NCBI GenBank assembly: GCA_017743605.1
Contig: JAGHYO010000093.1
Coordinates: forward strand, 1-8,009
Length of the DNA stretch: 8,009 bases
Direction of reading: 5' to 3'
Source of the DNA: Thermoflexus sp.
GTDB lineage: Bacteria > Chloroflexota > Anaerolineae > Thermoflexales > Thermoflexaceae
Below are positions 1 through 6,675 of this stretch, one piece after another; within the stretch, counting starts at the first letter, position 1; every line of letters starts with the position of its first letter. Below the pieces are notes generated by a model, which saw nothing but the letters and a program-made list of their open reading frames with translations, was not told where the DNA came from and ran no database searches. The position numbers and the translations under genes were made by a program.

Positions 1-6
1 GAGGTT

Positions 7-66
7 CGGGGCTAAAGCCCCTCCTACAAAAACCATTTTTTCTTAGGAGCGGCATCCGTCGCGACC
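7..66. repeat. Head-to-head pair of REP-like palindromic units
   Basis: Two units of the same design face each other. Each, read outward from the centre, has TAGGA, then a 5-bp stem closed by a 4-base loop, then GA and CC. The left unit (on the minus strand) has the stem GGGGC/GCCCC at 8-12 and 17-21 with the loop at 13-16. The right unit has GCGGC/GTCGC at 49-53 and 58-62 with the loop at 54-57 and one G-T wobble. The stems differ in bases but keep their pairing, as expected of a structured repeat family. CTCCTA (21-26) also pairs with TAGGAG (44-49), and the A run (28-32) with the T run (36-40), so the pair can fold into one larger cruciform. The design resembles REP elements of Pseudomonas and Xanthomonas ending in TAGGAGCGG-type sequence, which are linked to RAYT transposases. 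A terminator role for an upstream gene is possible, since one hairpin is followed by A/T runs. Confidence 0.6.
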
Positions 67-97
67 CTTTGCTTTCATCCGCGTGAGGTGGACGGGA

Positions 98-925
98 GTG
101 CGGATTGATGTCGTGACGCTGTTCCCGGAATACTTTGAGAGCCCGCTGCGGGTCAGCATCCTGAAACGCGCCCAGGAGTCCGGACATGTTCAGATCGTGA
201 TCCACAACCTGCGCGCCTTCGGGATCGGACGGCATCGGGTGACCGATGACGCGCCGTACGGCGGGGGCGGCGGGATGGTCATGCGGCCCGAGCCGATCTT
301 CGACGCCGTGGAGCACATCCTGGCGGAGGTCCCGGAGGCCGAACGCGCGCAGGTCCCGGTTGTCCTCCTGGATCCGGCCGGGCGGCGTTTCACCCAGGAG
401 GTGGCCTGGGAGCTGGCCGGCCATCCCCGTCTGGTGCTGATCTGCGGCCACTATGAGGGGACGGATGAGCGGGTGCGGGCGCATCTGGCGACCGATGAGA
501 TCTCCATCGGCGACTTCGTCCTGACCGGCGGCGAGCCCGCGGCCCTGGTGATCCTCGACGCGATGGTGCGCTTGCTGCCCGGCGTCCTGGGTGATCCGGA
601 GGCGCCGCGGCATGATTCGTTCGTTGGGAGCCTTCTGGAGCACCCGCACTACACCCGCCCGGCTGTTTATCGAGAGTGGGAGATCCCCGAGGTCCTGCGC
701 TCCGGCCATCACCAGGCCATCGCCCGCTGGCGCCGGATGCAGTCCCTCCGGCGGACCTGGGAGCGCCGCCCGGATCTCCTCCTCCGGGCCGTTCTCACCG
801 AAGAGGAACGGTCCTGGATTGCCCGCTGGGAGGCGGAGCGCCGCGCCCTCCTGGCCCCGCTGCTGGGAGAAGAAACGACCCGCGGGGGACTTTCCTCCCG
901 CTTGCCAGACGAGAGGAGCCGCTGA
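98..925 (+). CDS. trmD: tRNA (guanine-N1-)-methyltransferase TrmD
   Basis: This SAM-dependent SPOUT enzyme methylates G37 next to the anticodon and so prevents +1 frameshifting. It works in the cytoplasm as a homodimer. With the GTG at 98 as start the protein has 275 residues and begins MRIDVVTLFPEYF, the canonical TrmD N-terminus. GAGGTGG at 85-91 is a well-placed ribosome binding site for it. An in-frame GTG at 83 would add five residues and leave that site inside the gene. Visible motifs are the glycine run YGGGGGMVM (about residues 54-62), GHYEGTDERV (117-126), and the trefoil-knot segment SIGDFVLTGGEP (136-147). RHDSF (171-175) carries the catalytic aspartate, here D173, and HYTRP follows at 184-188. 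The C-terminal tail after about residue 250 is charged and longer than in the usual 240-250-residue family members. None of the common partners rpsP, rimM or rplS is next to it on the downstream side; a Mur ligase follows 26 bases later. Identification is secure. Confidence 0.97.
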   Translation: MRIDVVTLFPEYFESPLRVSILKRAQESGHVQIVIHNLRAFGIGRHRVTDDAPYGGGGGMVMRPEPIFDAVEHILAEVPEAERAQVPVVLLDPAGRRFTQEVAWELAGHPRLVLICGHYEGTDERVRAHLATDEISIGDFVLTGGEPAALVILDAMVRLLPGVLGDPEAPRHDSFVGSLLEHPHYTRPAVYREWEIPEVLRSGHHQAIARWRRMQSLRRTWERRPDLLLRAVLTEEERSWIARWEAERRALLAPLLGEETTRGGLSSRLPDERSR

Positions 926-951
926 CGCCATCCCGTTGGGGGGAGATTGCC

Positions 952-2532
952 ATGTCCGCTCCCACGCTCTCGCAGCTGCTTCAGGCTGTTCCCTTCCCCC
1001 ATCGCCACACCGGCGGTGATCCGCGGATTCAGGACGTGGTGACCGACTCCCGCCGAGCACGACCGGGCGCCCTTTTCGTGGCCTACCGCGGGCTGCGGCA
1101 CGACAAGCACGCCTTCATCCCGGACGCCCTGGCCCGTGGGGCGGTGGCGGTGGTCGGGGAGCGGCCCCGGGAGACGCTCCCTCTCTCGGAAGACGTGGCC
1201 TACGTGGAGGTCCCCAGCGGGCGGGAGGCGCTGGCCTGGCTCTGCGCCGCCTTCCACGGCTTCCCCTCCCGTCGGTTGATCCTGATCGGGGTGACGGGGA
1301 CCGATGGCAAGACCACTACCGTGAACCTCATCCACTCCATCCTCACTGCCGCCGGGTTTGGGGCGGGGATGATCAGCACGGTGAACGCGGTGATTGGGGA
1401 TCGGGTCTATGACACTGGCCTCCACACCACCACGCCCGAGGCCCCTGAAGTCCAGCGCTATCTCCGCGAGATGGTCGAGGCGGGCCTCACCCACGCCGTG
1501 CTGGAGACCACCTCTGAGGGCCTGGCCCAGCACCGGGTCACCGCCTGCGACTTCGACATCGCCGTCCTCACCAACCTCACCCACGATCACCTGGACTTCC
1601 ACGGCACGTGGGAGAACTACCGGGCCGCCAAGGCCTACCTGTTCGAGCTGCTGCACTCCTCCGCCCGCAAGGGGCTCCCCAAGACCTCGATCCTGAACGC
1701 CGAGGATCCTTCTTACGACTACTTCCGCCGTATCCCGGCCGATCGCTACCTGAGCTACGCGCGCGAGAAGCCGGCCGATCTAATGGCCGAGGAGATGCGC
1801 TTCGAGCCGGGCCGCACCCGGTTCATCGCCCGCACGCCCGTGGGCGCCATCCCCGTCGAGACTCTCCTGGTGGGGGAACACAACGTCTCCAACATCCTGG
1901 CCGCCGTGGGGGTCGGCGTCGCCCTGGGGCTGCCTCTGGAGGCCATCGCCGAGGGCGTCCGGCGCTTCCCAGGCGTCCCCGGCCGGATGGAGCGGATCGA
2001 CGAGGGACAGGACTTCATCGCCATCGTGGATTTCGCCCACACGCCGAACGCCCTGGAGCATGCCCTGAGGATCGCCCGGCGCATGACCTCGGGGCGGGTG
2101 ATCGTGGTCTTCGGCAGCCCCGGGCTGCGGGACGTGCAGAAACGGGAGGTGATGGGCCGCGTGGCCGGCCGGCTGGCGGACCGCAGCGTGATCACTGCCG
2201 ACGACCCCCGGACGGAGGACCTAGAGGCCATCTTAGAGGCCATCGCCGAAGGGGTGCGGGCGGAGGGACGGGCTGAGGGGGTGGATTTCTGGCGCATCCC
2301 CGACCGGGCCGAGGCCATCCGCTTCGCCGTGAGCCTGGCGAAGCCGGGCGATCTGGTGATCGCCTGCGGCAAAGGCCACGAGGCCTCGATTTGCTACGGG
2401 ACGGTGGAATACCCCTGGGATGAGCGGGAGGTCATGCGCGCCGCCCTACGGGAGCGGCTGGGGAAGGGCCGCGATCTGATCCGGCCTTGGTGCTACCTCC
2501 GTGCGCTGCAGGAAAGGGCGTCCTCCGGTTGA
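952..2532 (+). CDS. murE: MurE-type UDP-N-acetylmuramyl-tripeptide synthetase (divergent)
   Basis: This Mur ligase would use ATP to add the third amino acid (diaminopimelate, lysine or ornithine) to UDP-MurNAc-L-Ala-D-Glu in cytoplasmic peptidoglycan synthesis. The ATG at 952 is preceded by GGGGGAG (939-945), giving 526 residues; the open frame upstream lies inside trmD in another frame and is rejected. The N-terminal UDP-binding domain includes TDSRRARPGALFVAYRG (31-47). The central ATPase domain has the P-loop GVTGTDGKTTT (113-123), TTTPEAPE (159-166), TNLTHDHLDFHGTWENY (207-223), and the lysine expected to be carbamylated near K227. The C-terminal domain has DFAHTPNALE (360-369) and ACGKGHE (471-477). 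Several signatures differ from textbook MurE: TSEGL (187-191) where SSHAL is usual, GLRD (391-394) where GDRD is usual, and DDPR (417-420) where the DAP-specific DNPR is usual. The amino acid added therefore cannot be assigned. The length is slightly above the usual 490-500. Probably co-transcribed with trmD. A MurE paralogue with another role is the main alternative. Confidence 0.88.
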   Translation: MSAPTLSQLLQAVPFPHRHTGGDPRIQDVVTDSRRARPGALFVAYRGLRHDKHAFIPDALARGAVAVVGERPRETLPLSEDVAYVEVPSGREALAWLCAAFHGFPSRRLILIGVTGTDGKTTTVNLIHSILTAAGFGAGMISTVNAVIGDRVYDTGLHTTTPEAPEVQRYLREMVEAGLTHAVLETTSEGLAQHRVTACDFDIAVLTNLTHDHLDFHGTWENYRAAKAYLFELLHSSARKGLPKTSILNAEDPSYDYFRRIPADRYLSYAREKPADLMAEEMRFEPGRTRFIARTPVGAIPVETLLVGEHNVSNILAAVGVGVALGLPLEAIAEGVRRFPGVPGRMERIDEGQDFIAIVDFAHTPNALEHALRIARRMTSGRVIVVFGSPGLRDVQKREVMGRVAGRLADRSVITADDPRTEDLEAILEAIAEGVRAEGRAEGVDFWRIPDRAEAIRFAVSLAKPGDLVIACGKGHEASICYGTVEYPWDEREVMRAALRERLGKGRDLIRPWCYLRALQERASSG

Positions 2533-2547
2533 TCCTCTTCCCCCGGC

Positions 2548-3618
2548 CTATCGCTCCCAGTGGAAGGCCTCCATCAGCGCCGCCAGCGCCTGCCGATTGG
2601 GGATCAGGACCGCCGCGCCCTCCGGTGTTTGCCAGGAGCGGACCATAGAGGGCTCCACAGTGAGCAGACGAATTCGCTCTTCCGGCACCCCTCGGGCGAA
2701 CTGGGCGATGGCCAGCGCCTCTGGGATCGTCAGATCCGTCTGCACGGAGCCCTCCAAAGTCTGTAGGATCTCGGGGATCTGGGGCAGGGTCTGAAGGGAT
2801 AGGGCCTTCGCCCGTAGGGCCATCAGCACCTGCTGCTGCCGCTTCAGCCGCCCGAAATCGCTGTCCGCATGCCGGGTCCGCACATACTTCAACGCCAGCT
2901 CCCCGTCCATGTGGACCCGTCCCGCTGGGATCACCAGGCGCTCCGTGCGGTAGTCGTCGGTGGGGTAGGCGTTGTCCACGATGGTGCGGGGCACGTCCAC
3001 CTCGATCCCGCCCACCAGGTCGATGATCCGCTTGAAGCCGTTGAAATCCAAGAGGATGTGGCGATGCACCGGGACGCCGAAATTGTAGGCCACCGTCTGC
3101 TTGGATAGCTCCCCACATCCGCCGAGACGGTAATGGTCGCCGTAAAAGCACGCGGTGTTGATGCGGCTTTGGGAGATCCCGCGCGCCTCTAGCCCGGGGA
3201 TGGGCACATAGAGATCCCGAGGGATAGAGAGCACGGAGATGGTGTTGCTGATGGGATCCAAGCTGACGAGCATGATTCCATCGGAGCGCACTGGGACGTC
3301 TTGTTCATCCGGCCGGCGATCCACCCCCAGGACCAGGAGGTTCAGGCGGCCGGGGACGGGCCAGGCGGGCGCTGGGTTGAGCCACTCAATCGGGTTGAGC
3401 ATCCGCCCCACCTCGGAGATCGGCGGCAGGCCCAGCGGGCCATCGCCGGATCCCCCCGCGCCGGCCATCGCCCGCCAGCGCTGGGCGCGCGCCGCCATCA
3501 CCACGGCGATCCCCAGCCAGGTGGAAAGCAACGTGGAGGCAAGCAAGACGGCGATGAACAGCCGGTAATATCGCCCGGTCGAGGCCGGCTGGCGAGAGAT
3601 CGAGGCCACAGGCTTCAC
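2548..3618 (-). CDS. LytR-CpsA-Psr (LCP) family envelope protein
   Basis: LCP proteins are membrane-anchored enzymes that transfer lipid-linked glycopolymers (teichoic acid, capsule or related) to peptidoglycan outside the membrane; some act as hydrolases. With a GTG start at 3618 the protein has 356 residues: a short basic N-terminus, one membrane helix (about residues 20-42), a proline/glycine-rich linker, then the LCP domain. That domain shows LLVLGVDRRPDE followed by RSDGIMLVSLDP, ISVLSIPRDLYVPIPG, the VGGIEVDVP segment, and YVRTRHADSDFGRLKRQQQVL, which carry the conserved Arg/Asp residues of the family. I chose 3618 because GGAGGAGG (3621-3628, minus strand) sits just upstream; the longer frame begins with ATG at 3744 (398 residues) but lacks a good ribosome site, and its extra 42 residues have no recognisable feature. 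The gene converges on murE with 15 bases between stops and no visible terminator. Members in Gram-positive relatives are well characterised; the polymer handled here is unknown. Confidence 0.9.
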   Translation of the reverse strand: MKPVASISRQPASTGRYYRLFIAVLLASTLLSTWLGIAVVMAARAQRWRAMAGAGGSGDGPLGLPPISEVGRMLNPIEWLNPAPAWPVPGRLNLLVLGVDRRPDEQDVPVRSDGIMLVSLDPISNTISVLSIPRDLYVPIPGLEARGISQSRINTACFYGDHYRLGGCGELSKQTVAYNFGVPVHRHILLDFNGFKRIIDLVGGIEVDVPRTIVDNAYPTDDYRTERLVIPAGRVHMDGELALKYVRTRHADSDFGRLKRQQQVLMALRAKALSLQTLPQIPEILQTLEGSVQTDLTIPEALAIAQFARGVPEERIRLLTVEPSMVRSWQTPEGAAVLIPNRQALAALMEAFHWER

Positions 3619-3696
3619 AGCCTCCTCCGTCCTCAGGTTCTGACCTACTGCTGCGGAGCCCTCCGGGGGCCTCCCGCGTCCCCACCTCAGCCTTTC

Positions 3697-3702
3697 ATTG
3701 TA
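3697..3702 (-). promoter_or_regulatory. Candidate -10 box for the LCP gene
   Basis: The minus strand reads TACAAT here, matching TATAAT at 5 of 6 positions, 78 bases upstream of the GTG at 3618. No convincing -35 hexamer lies 16-18 bases further upstream. If real, transcription would begin inside the longer LCP reading frame, which favours the 3618 start over the ATG at 3744. Confidence 0.3.
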
Positions 3703-3760
3703 ACCCATGCCCCGAGGGGAGGATGAGGGGATCTCCGAAGTCATCCCTACGAGCCCCGGC

Positions 3761-3778
3761 TGTCAACGATAGTTGACA
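3761..3778. promoter_or_regulatory. Perfect 7+7 palindrome, probable operator of the mod unit
   Basis: TGTCAAC-GATA-GTTGACA is an exact inverted repeat with 7-base arms and a 4-base spacer (3761-3767 and 3772-3778). It lies between the LCP gene and the XRE regulator gene. Its right arm contains the -35 hexamer TTGACA of the + strand promoter, so a protein bound here would block RNA polymerase. The obvious candidate ligand is the XRE-domain protein encoded 52 bases downstream, because XRE dimers bind short palindromes and commonly repress their own genes. This assignment is inference; I do not recognise the sequence as a published motif. Confidence 0.65.
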
Positions 3779-3801
3779 TTTTGATTGGAATCGATTACCA
3801 T
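3773..3801 (+). promoter_or_regulatory. Sigma-70-type promoter of the regulator-modA-modB unit
   Basis: A consensus -35 hexamer TTGACA (3773-3778) is followed after exactly 17 bases by TACCAT (3796-3801), matching TATAAT at 4 of 6 positions. The spacer is AT-rich compared with the surroundings and contains the 8-base palindrome AATCGATT (3789-3796), which could be a second protein-binding site. Transcription would start near 3808, leaving a leader of about 20 bases before the ATG at 3830. Confidence 0.65.
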
Positions 3802-3829
3802 CCCGACGCGTCCGCACAGGAGGGATGCG

Positions 3830-4972
3830 ATGGGGCGGCGGGTGCGACTGGAGGGCTGGAAGAGTCAGGTGCGGGAGATCCGGGAGGGGCAAGGGCTGAG
3901 CCAGGCCGAGCTGGCCCGGCGGGCGGGGCTGAGCCGGCAGGCCCTCAGCGCCATCGAGGCCGGCCGGTATCTGCCCAACGTGGCGGTGGCGCTCCGCCTG
4001 GCCCAAGCCCTCTCCTGCCAGGTGGAGGATCTGTTCCCCGCGTCGTCGGCGGGGCGGATCGTGGAGGCCGAAGGGCCGCTCCTGGCGGGGCCCGCTCGGC
4101 TGGGGACGCGGCGGGTGTGCCTCGGCCGGGTTGGAGGACGCCTCATCGCATGGCCGTTGCGGGAGGCATGGGGGTTTCACGTCCTGGCCGATGGCCTGGT
4201 CATGGAAGCCGGACGCCCCGGATGGGTCCGAGTAGCTCTGCAGGTGCCTCCGGCGGTCCTGGAGCGGACGCTGCTCATTGGAGGGTGCAACCCCGCGCTG
4301 GCGCTGCTGGCGGCGCATCTGACAGAGCGGTTTCCCGAATATCGCCTGCGCTGGATCCCCATGAACAGCCAGGCAGCGCTCCGGGCTCTGGCGCGCGGGG
4401 AGCTCCACATCGCCGGCACCCATCTCTGGGATCCGGTGCGGGGAATGGACAACCTCCCGGCGATCCGTCGCACCCTGGCCGGGCGCCCGGTGGTGGTCGT
4501 CACCCTCGCCCGCTGGGTGGAAGGGGTGATGTTGCCCGCGGGCAACCCGGAGCGGATCCGTCGCCTGCAAGATCTGGCCCGGCCCGGTTTGCGGGTTCTC
4601 CTGCGGGAGCGCGGGGCAGGTAGCCAGCGGGTGCTGGTGTGGCGGCTTCGTCAGGAGGGCATCCCGCCCTCGGTCCTCCCGGGCCTGCGCTGGCGGGCCC
4701 GGGATCATCTGGAGGTGGCCGCGGCCCTGGCCGCTCGGCTGGCCGATGCCGGACCAGGGGTGTTGCCGGTGGCCCGGATCTTCGGGCTGGGGTTCCTGCC
4801 CCTGGCGGAATCCCGTTATGATCTGGTCATCCCGGAGGCGTTCTTCCGAACCCCCGCGGTGGAAACTTTTCTGGAGGCGCTGAGCGGCCGTCGCTTCCGG
4901 GAGGAACTGGAGGCCATCGGTGGCTTCGATCCCCACCCCGCCGGCACCCTGGTGGCCCGGCTGGGGACGTGA
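3830..4972 (+). CDS. XRE helix-turn-helix regulator fused to COG1910-type molybdate-binding-like domain
   Basis: Probably a one-component transcription factor that senses molybdate or tungstate in the cytoplasm and controls the transporter genes behind it, doing the job ModE does elsewhere. The ATG at 3830 has AGGAGGG at 3818-3824, giving 380 residues; a longer frame from 3785 is rejected because it would start within the promoter. Residues 12-66 form a Cro/C1-type HTH: GLSQAELARRAGLSRQALSAIE, then YLPNVAVALRLAQAL and VEDLF. Residues 73-140 are a linker without a recognised fold. Residues 146-375 resemble the periplasmic-binding-protein-like domain of PF12727/COG1910: GCNPALALLAAHL (152-164), then NSQAALRALARGELHIAGTHLWDP (179-202). 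There is no signal peptide, so this domain stays inside the cell. The stop is 12 bases before modA, implying one transcript. The ligand is inferred from modA/modB context and the COG1910 family; direct sensing has not been shown here. Confidence 0.87.
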   Translation: MGRRVRLEGWKSQVREIREGQGLSQAELARRAGLSRQALSAIEAGRYLPNVAVALRLAQALSCQVEDLFPASSAGRIVEAEGPLLAGPARLGTRRVCLGRVGGRLIAWPLREAWGFHVLADGLVMEAGRPGWVRVALQVPPAVLERTLLIGGCNPALALLAAHLTERFPEYRLRWIPMNSQAALRALARGELHIAGTHLWDPVRGMDNLPAIRRTLAGRPVVVVTLARWVEGVMLPAGNPERIRRLQDLARPGLRVLLRERGAGSQRVLVWRLRQEGIPPSVLPGLRWRARDHLEVAAALAARLADAGPGVLPVARIFGLGFLPLAESRYDLVIPEAFFRTPAVETFLEALSGRRFREELEAIGGFDPHPAGTLVARLGT

Positions 4973-4984
4973 GGGGATGATCCC

Positions 4985-5797
4985 ATGCATCGCATCTGGA
5001 TCTTCCTGCTCAGCGCCGCGATCCTGGCCGCCTGCGTCGGGCGGGGGTCTGCCCCTGCTTCGACCGCGAGCGCTCCCTCGCTGGAGGGGGAGATGATCGT
5101 GTTCGCAGCGGTCTCTCTCACCGAGCCCTTCCGGGAGCTCGCCGCGCGCTTTGAGCAGGACCATCCCGCGGTGAAGGTCATCTTTAACTTCGGCGCCTCC
5201 TCCATCTTGCGAACCCAGATCCTGCAGGGGGCGCCGGCAGATCTCTTCGCCTCCGCTGATGAGAAAAACATGGAAGAAGTGGCGCGGGCCGGCCGGGTGG
5301 CGGAGGGTCCATGGATCTTCGCCACGAACCGGCTGGCGATCGTGGCGCCGGCTTCCAACCCCGGCCGCGTCACCGCCCTGGCGGACCTGGCCCGCCCGGG
5401 TCTGCGCCTCGCCCTGCCCAGCTCGGAGGTGCCCATCGGGGCTTATGCACGGGAGGTGCTGGCCCGCGCCGCCAGGGACCCAGCTTACGGGTCGGATTTC
5501 GCTGAACGAGTCCTCCGGAACGTGGTCTCCTCCGAGCCCAACGTCAGAGCCGCCTTGGCCCGGGTGGCCCTGGGGGAGGCGGATGCCGCTTTCGTCTATC
5601 GCACGGACGTGACGCCAGCCTATCGAGAGAGGGTTCGGGTGGTGGAGATCCCGGACCCCGTGAACGTGATCGCCCGCTACCCTATCGCCCTTCTGAAGGA
5701 GGCGCCGTGTCCTGCTGCAGCGCGCGCCTTCTTGGAGCTGCTTCGTTCCCCCCGGGGCCAGGAAGTCATGCAGCGCTGGGGGTTTGGCGCTCCGTAG
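4985..5797 (+). CDS. modA: Molybdate ABC transporter substrate-binding lipoprotein ModA
   Basis: This extracytoplasmic protein captures molybdate (or tungstate) and delivers it to the ModB permease. The 270-residue protein starts with a lipoprotein signal: basic start, hydrophobic stretch, and lipobox LAAC with C17 as the expected lipidated cysteine, followed by a Ser/Ala/Pro-rich linker to about residue 35. The mature domain shows VFAAVSLTEPFREL (39-52), FNFGASSILRTQILQGAPADLFASAD (67-92), ATNRLAIVAP (113-122), SSEPNVRAALARVALGEADAAFVYRTDV (182-209) and a C-terminal FLELLRSPRGQEVMQRWGF. S44, S72 or S73, V187 and Y205 occupy the places of the oxyanion-binding residues of E. coli ModA. The ribosome site is GAGGGG at 4971-4976, overlapping the stop of the regulator gene, which suggests coupled translation. 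Molybdate versus tungstate preference cannot be decided from sequence alone. Confidence 0.95.
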   Translation: MHRIWIFLLSAAILAACVGRGSAPASTASAPSLEGEMIVFAAVSLTEPFRELAARFEQDHPAVKVIFNFGASSILRTQILQGAPADLFASADEKNMEEVARAGRVAEGPWIFATNRLAIVAPASNPGRVTALADLARPGLRLALPSSEVPIGAYAREVLARAARDPAYGSDFAERVLRNVVSSEPNVRAALARVALGEADAAFVYRTDVTPAYRERVRVVEIPDPVNVIARYPIALLKEAPCPAAARAFLELLRSPRGQEVMQRWGFGAP

Positions 5798-5823
5798 GCG
5801 AGCCTGCCGTGGGGAGGTTGCGC

Positions 5824-6675
5824 ATGGTACAGGATCGCATCGCTACGTTCCCTCGCTGGGGTGGAGCGAGGCCATGGGGCTTCCTGCAGTCCAGGATCTG
5901 GTTGTATGTGTGGAGCCTTCCCATGGCGCTGTTCTTGATCAGCCCTTTCCCGATCCTGATCCTCTATCTCCTGAGGACCCCCCTCTGGGAGGAGGTCGGT
6001 TCTGACCTGGTCCGTCAAGCGTTCCATCTCACGCTGCAGACCAGCCTGGCGACCGCGCTGGCGGCCCTGCTATTGGGGACCCCTCTAGCATACCTTCTGG
6101 CTCGGCAGCGGTTCCCGGGCAAGTTCCTGGTGGAGGGTCTGGTGGAGCTGCCGATTGTCATCCCGCCTGTCGTTGCGGGGGTCTTGCTTCTGCTCACCCT
6201 CGGGCGGCAGGGGGCGCTGGGCCCGCTTCTGGAGCGGATGGGGATCACGCTGCCGTTCACTCCCGCCGGGGTGGTGGTGGCCCAGCTGCTCATCTCCGTG
6301 CCCTTCTACATCCGGGGAGCACGCCTGGGCTTCATGATGGTGCCGAAGGAGCTGGAGGAGGCCGCTGCCGTGGATGGAGCGTCTTCGATCCGTATCTGGC
6401 GGCACGTGACGTTGCCCCTGGCCTTCCCGGGCATGTTCTCCGGCTTGATCCTCTGCTGGGCGCGGGCGGTGGGGGAGTTCGGCGCCACCTACCTGTTCGC
6501 CGGGAACATGCCGGGGCGCACCCAGACCTTGCCCCTGGCCGTGCTGTCGGCCCTGGAGAGCGACCTGGGGGCCGCTCTTCTGTTGACGGGGATCCTGATC
6601 ATGTTCGCCCTGGTCACCCTCATTGGCGCCTGGCTGCTCGTGGGAGGCCGGGGGGAATCTCAGCTGACTCTTTAA
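5824..6675 (+). CDS. modB: Molybdate ABC transporter permease ModB
   Basis: This is the membrane channel subunit of the molybdate/tungstate importer. The ATG at 5824 has GGGGAGG at 5811-5817, giving 283 residues; the upstream part of the open frame overlaps modA in a different frame and is rejected. Hydrophobic segments lie at about 28-50, 67-92, 108-127, 147-165, 200-217 and 248-272. After the third to fourth segments the permease signature EAAAVDGASSIRIWRHVTLP (179-198) forms the loop that contacts the ATPase. VELPIVIPPVVAGVLLLLTLG (107-127) and AVGEFGATYLFAGNMPGRTQTLPLAV (215-240) are typical of ModB/CysT-type permeases. About the first 28 residues are a basic cytoplasmic extension, longer than in E. 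coli ModB (229 residues). modA ends 26 bases upstream. No ATPase gene follows, so the partner ModC must be encoded elsewhere or shared with another importer. Confidence 0.94.
   Translation: MVQDRIATFPRWGGARPWGFLQSRIWLYVWSLPMALFLISPFPILILYLLRTPLWEEVGSDLVRQAFHLTLQTSLATALAALLLGTPLAYLLARQRFPGKFLVEGLVELPIVIPPVVAGVLLLLTLGRQGALGPLLERMGITLPFTPAGVVVAQLLISVPFYIRGARLGFMMVPKELEEAAAVDGASSIRIWRHVTLPLAFPGMFSGLILCWARAVGEFGATYLFAGNMPGRTQTLPLAVLSALESDLGAALLLTGILIMFALVTLIGAWLLVGGRGESQLTL

Noticed and set aside
676..951. A 92-codon N-terminal extension of the Mur ligase frame overlapping trmD
   Set aside because: It is rich in Pro/Arg/Gly, lies in another frame of trmD, and a ribosome site plus ATG at 952 yields a normal Mur ligase N-terminus.
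2533..2547. A shared terminator between convergent murE and the LCP gene
   Set aside because: Only 15 bases separate the stops and no stem-loop with a T-run is visible there.
3744..3766. TTGACA on the minus strand (left palindrome arm) as -35 of the LCP gene
   Set aside because: It exists only because the palindrome is symmetric; the 16-18 bases downstream spacing lands on sequences poorly matching a -10 box.
3695..5164. Long minus-strand open frame opposite the regulator and modA
   Set aside because: Its Pro/Gln/Arg/His-rich composition is typical of the antisense of GC-rich genes, with no domain, while the + strand genes are clearly recognisable.
5707..5823. A 39-codon N-terminal extension of modB within modA
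   Set aside because: It is an out-of-frame reading of the modA end; GGGGAGG before the ATG at 5824 marks the real start.
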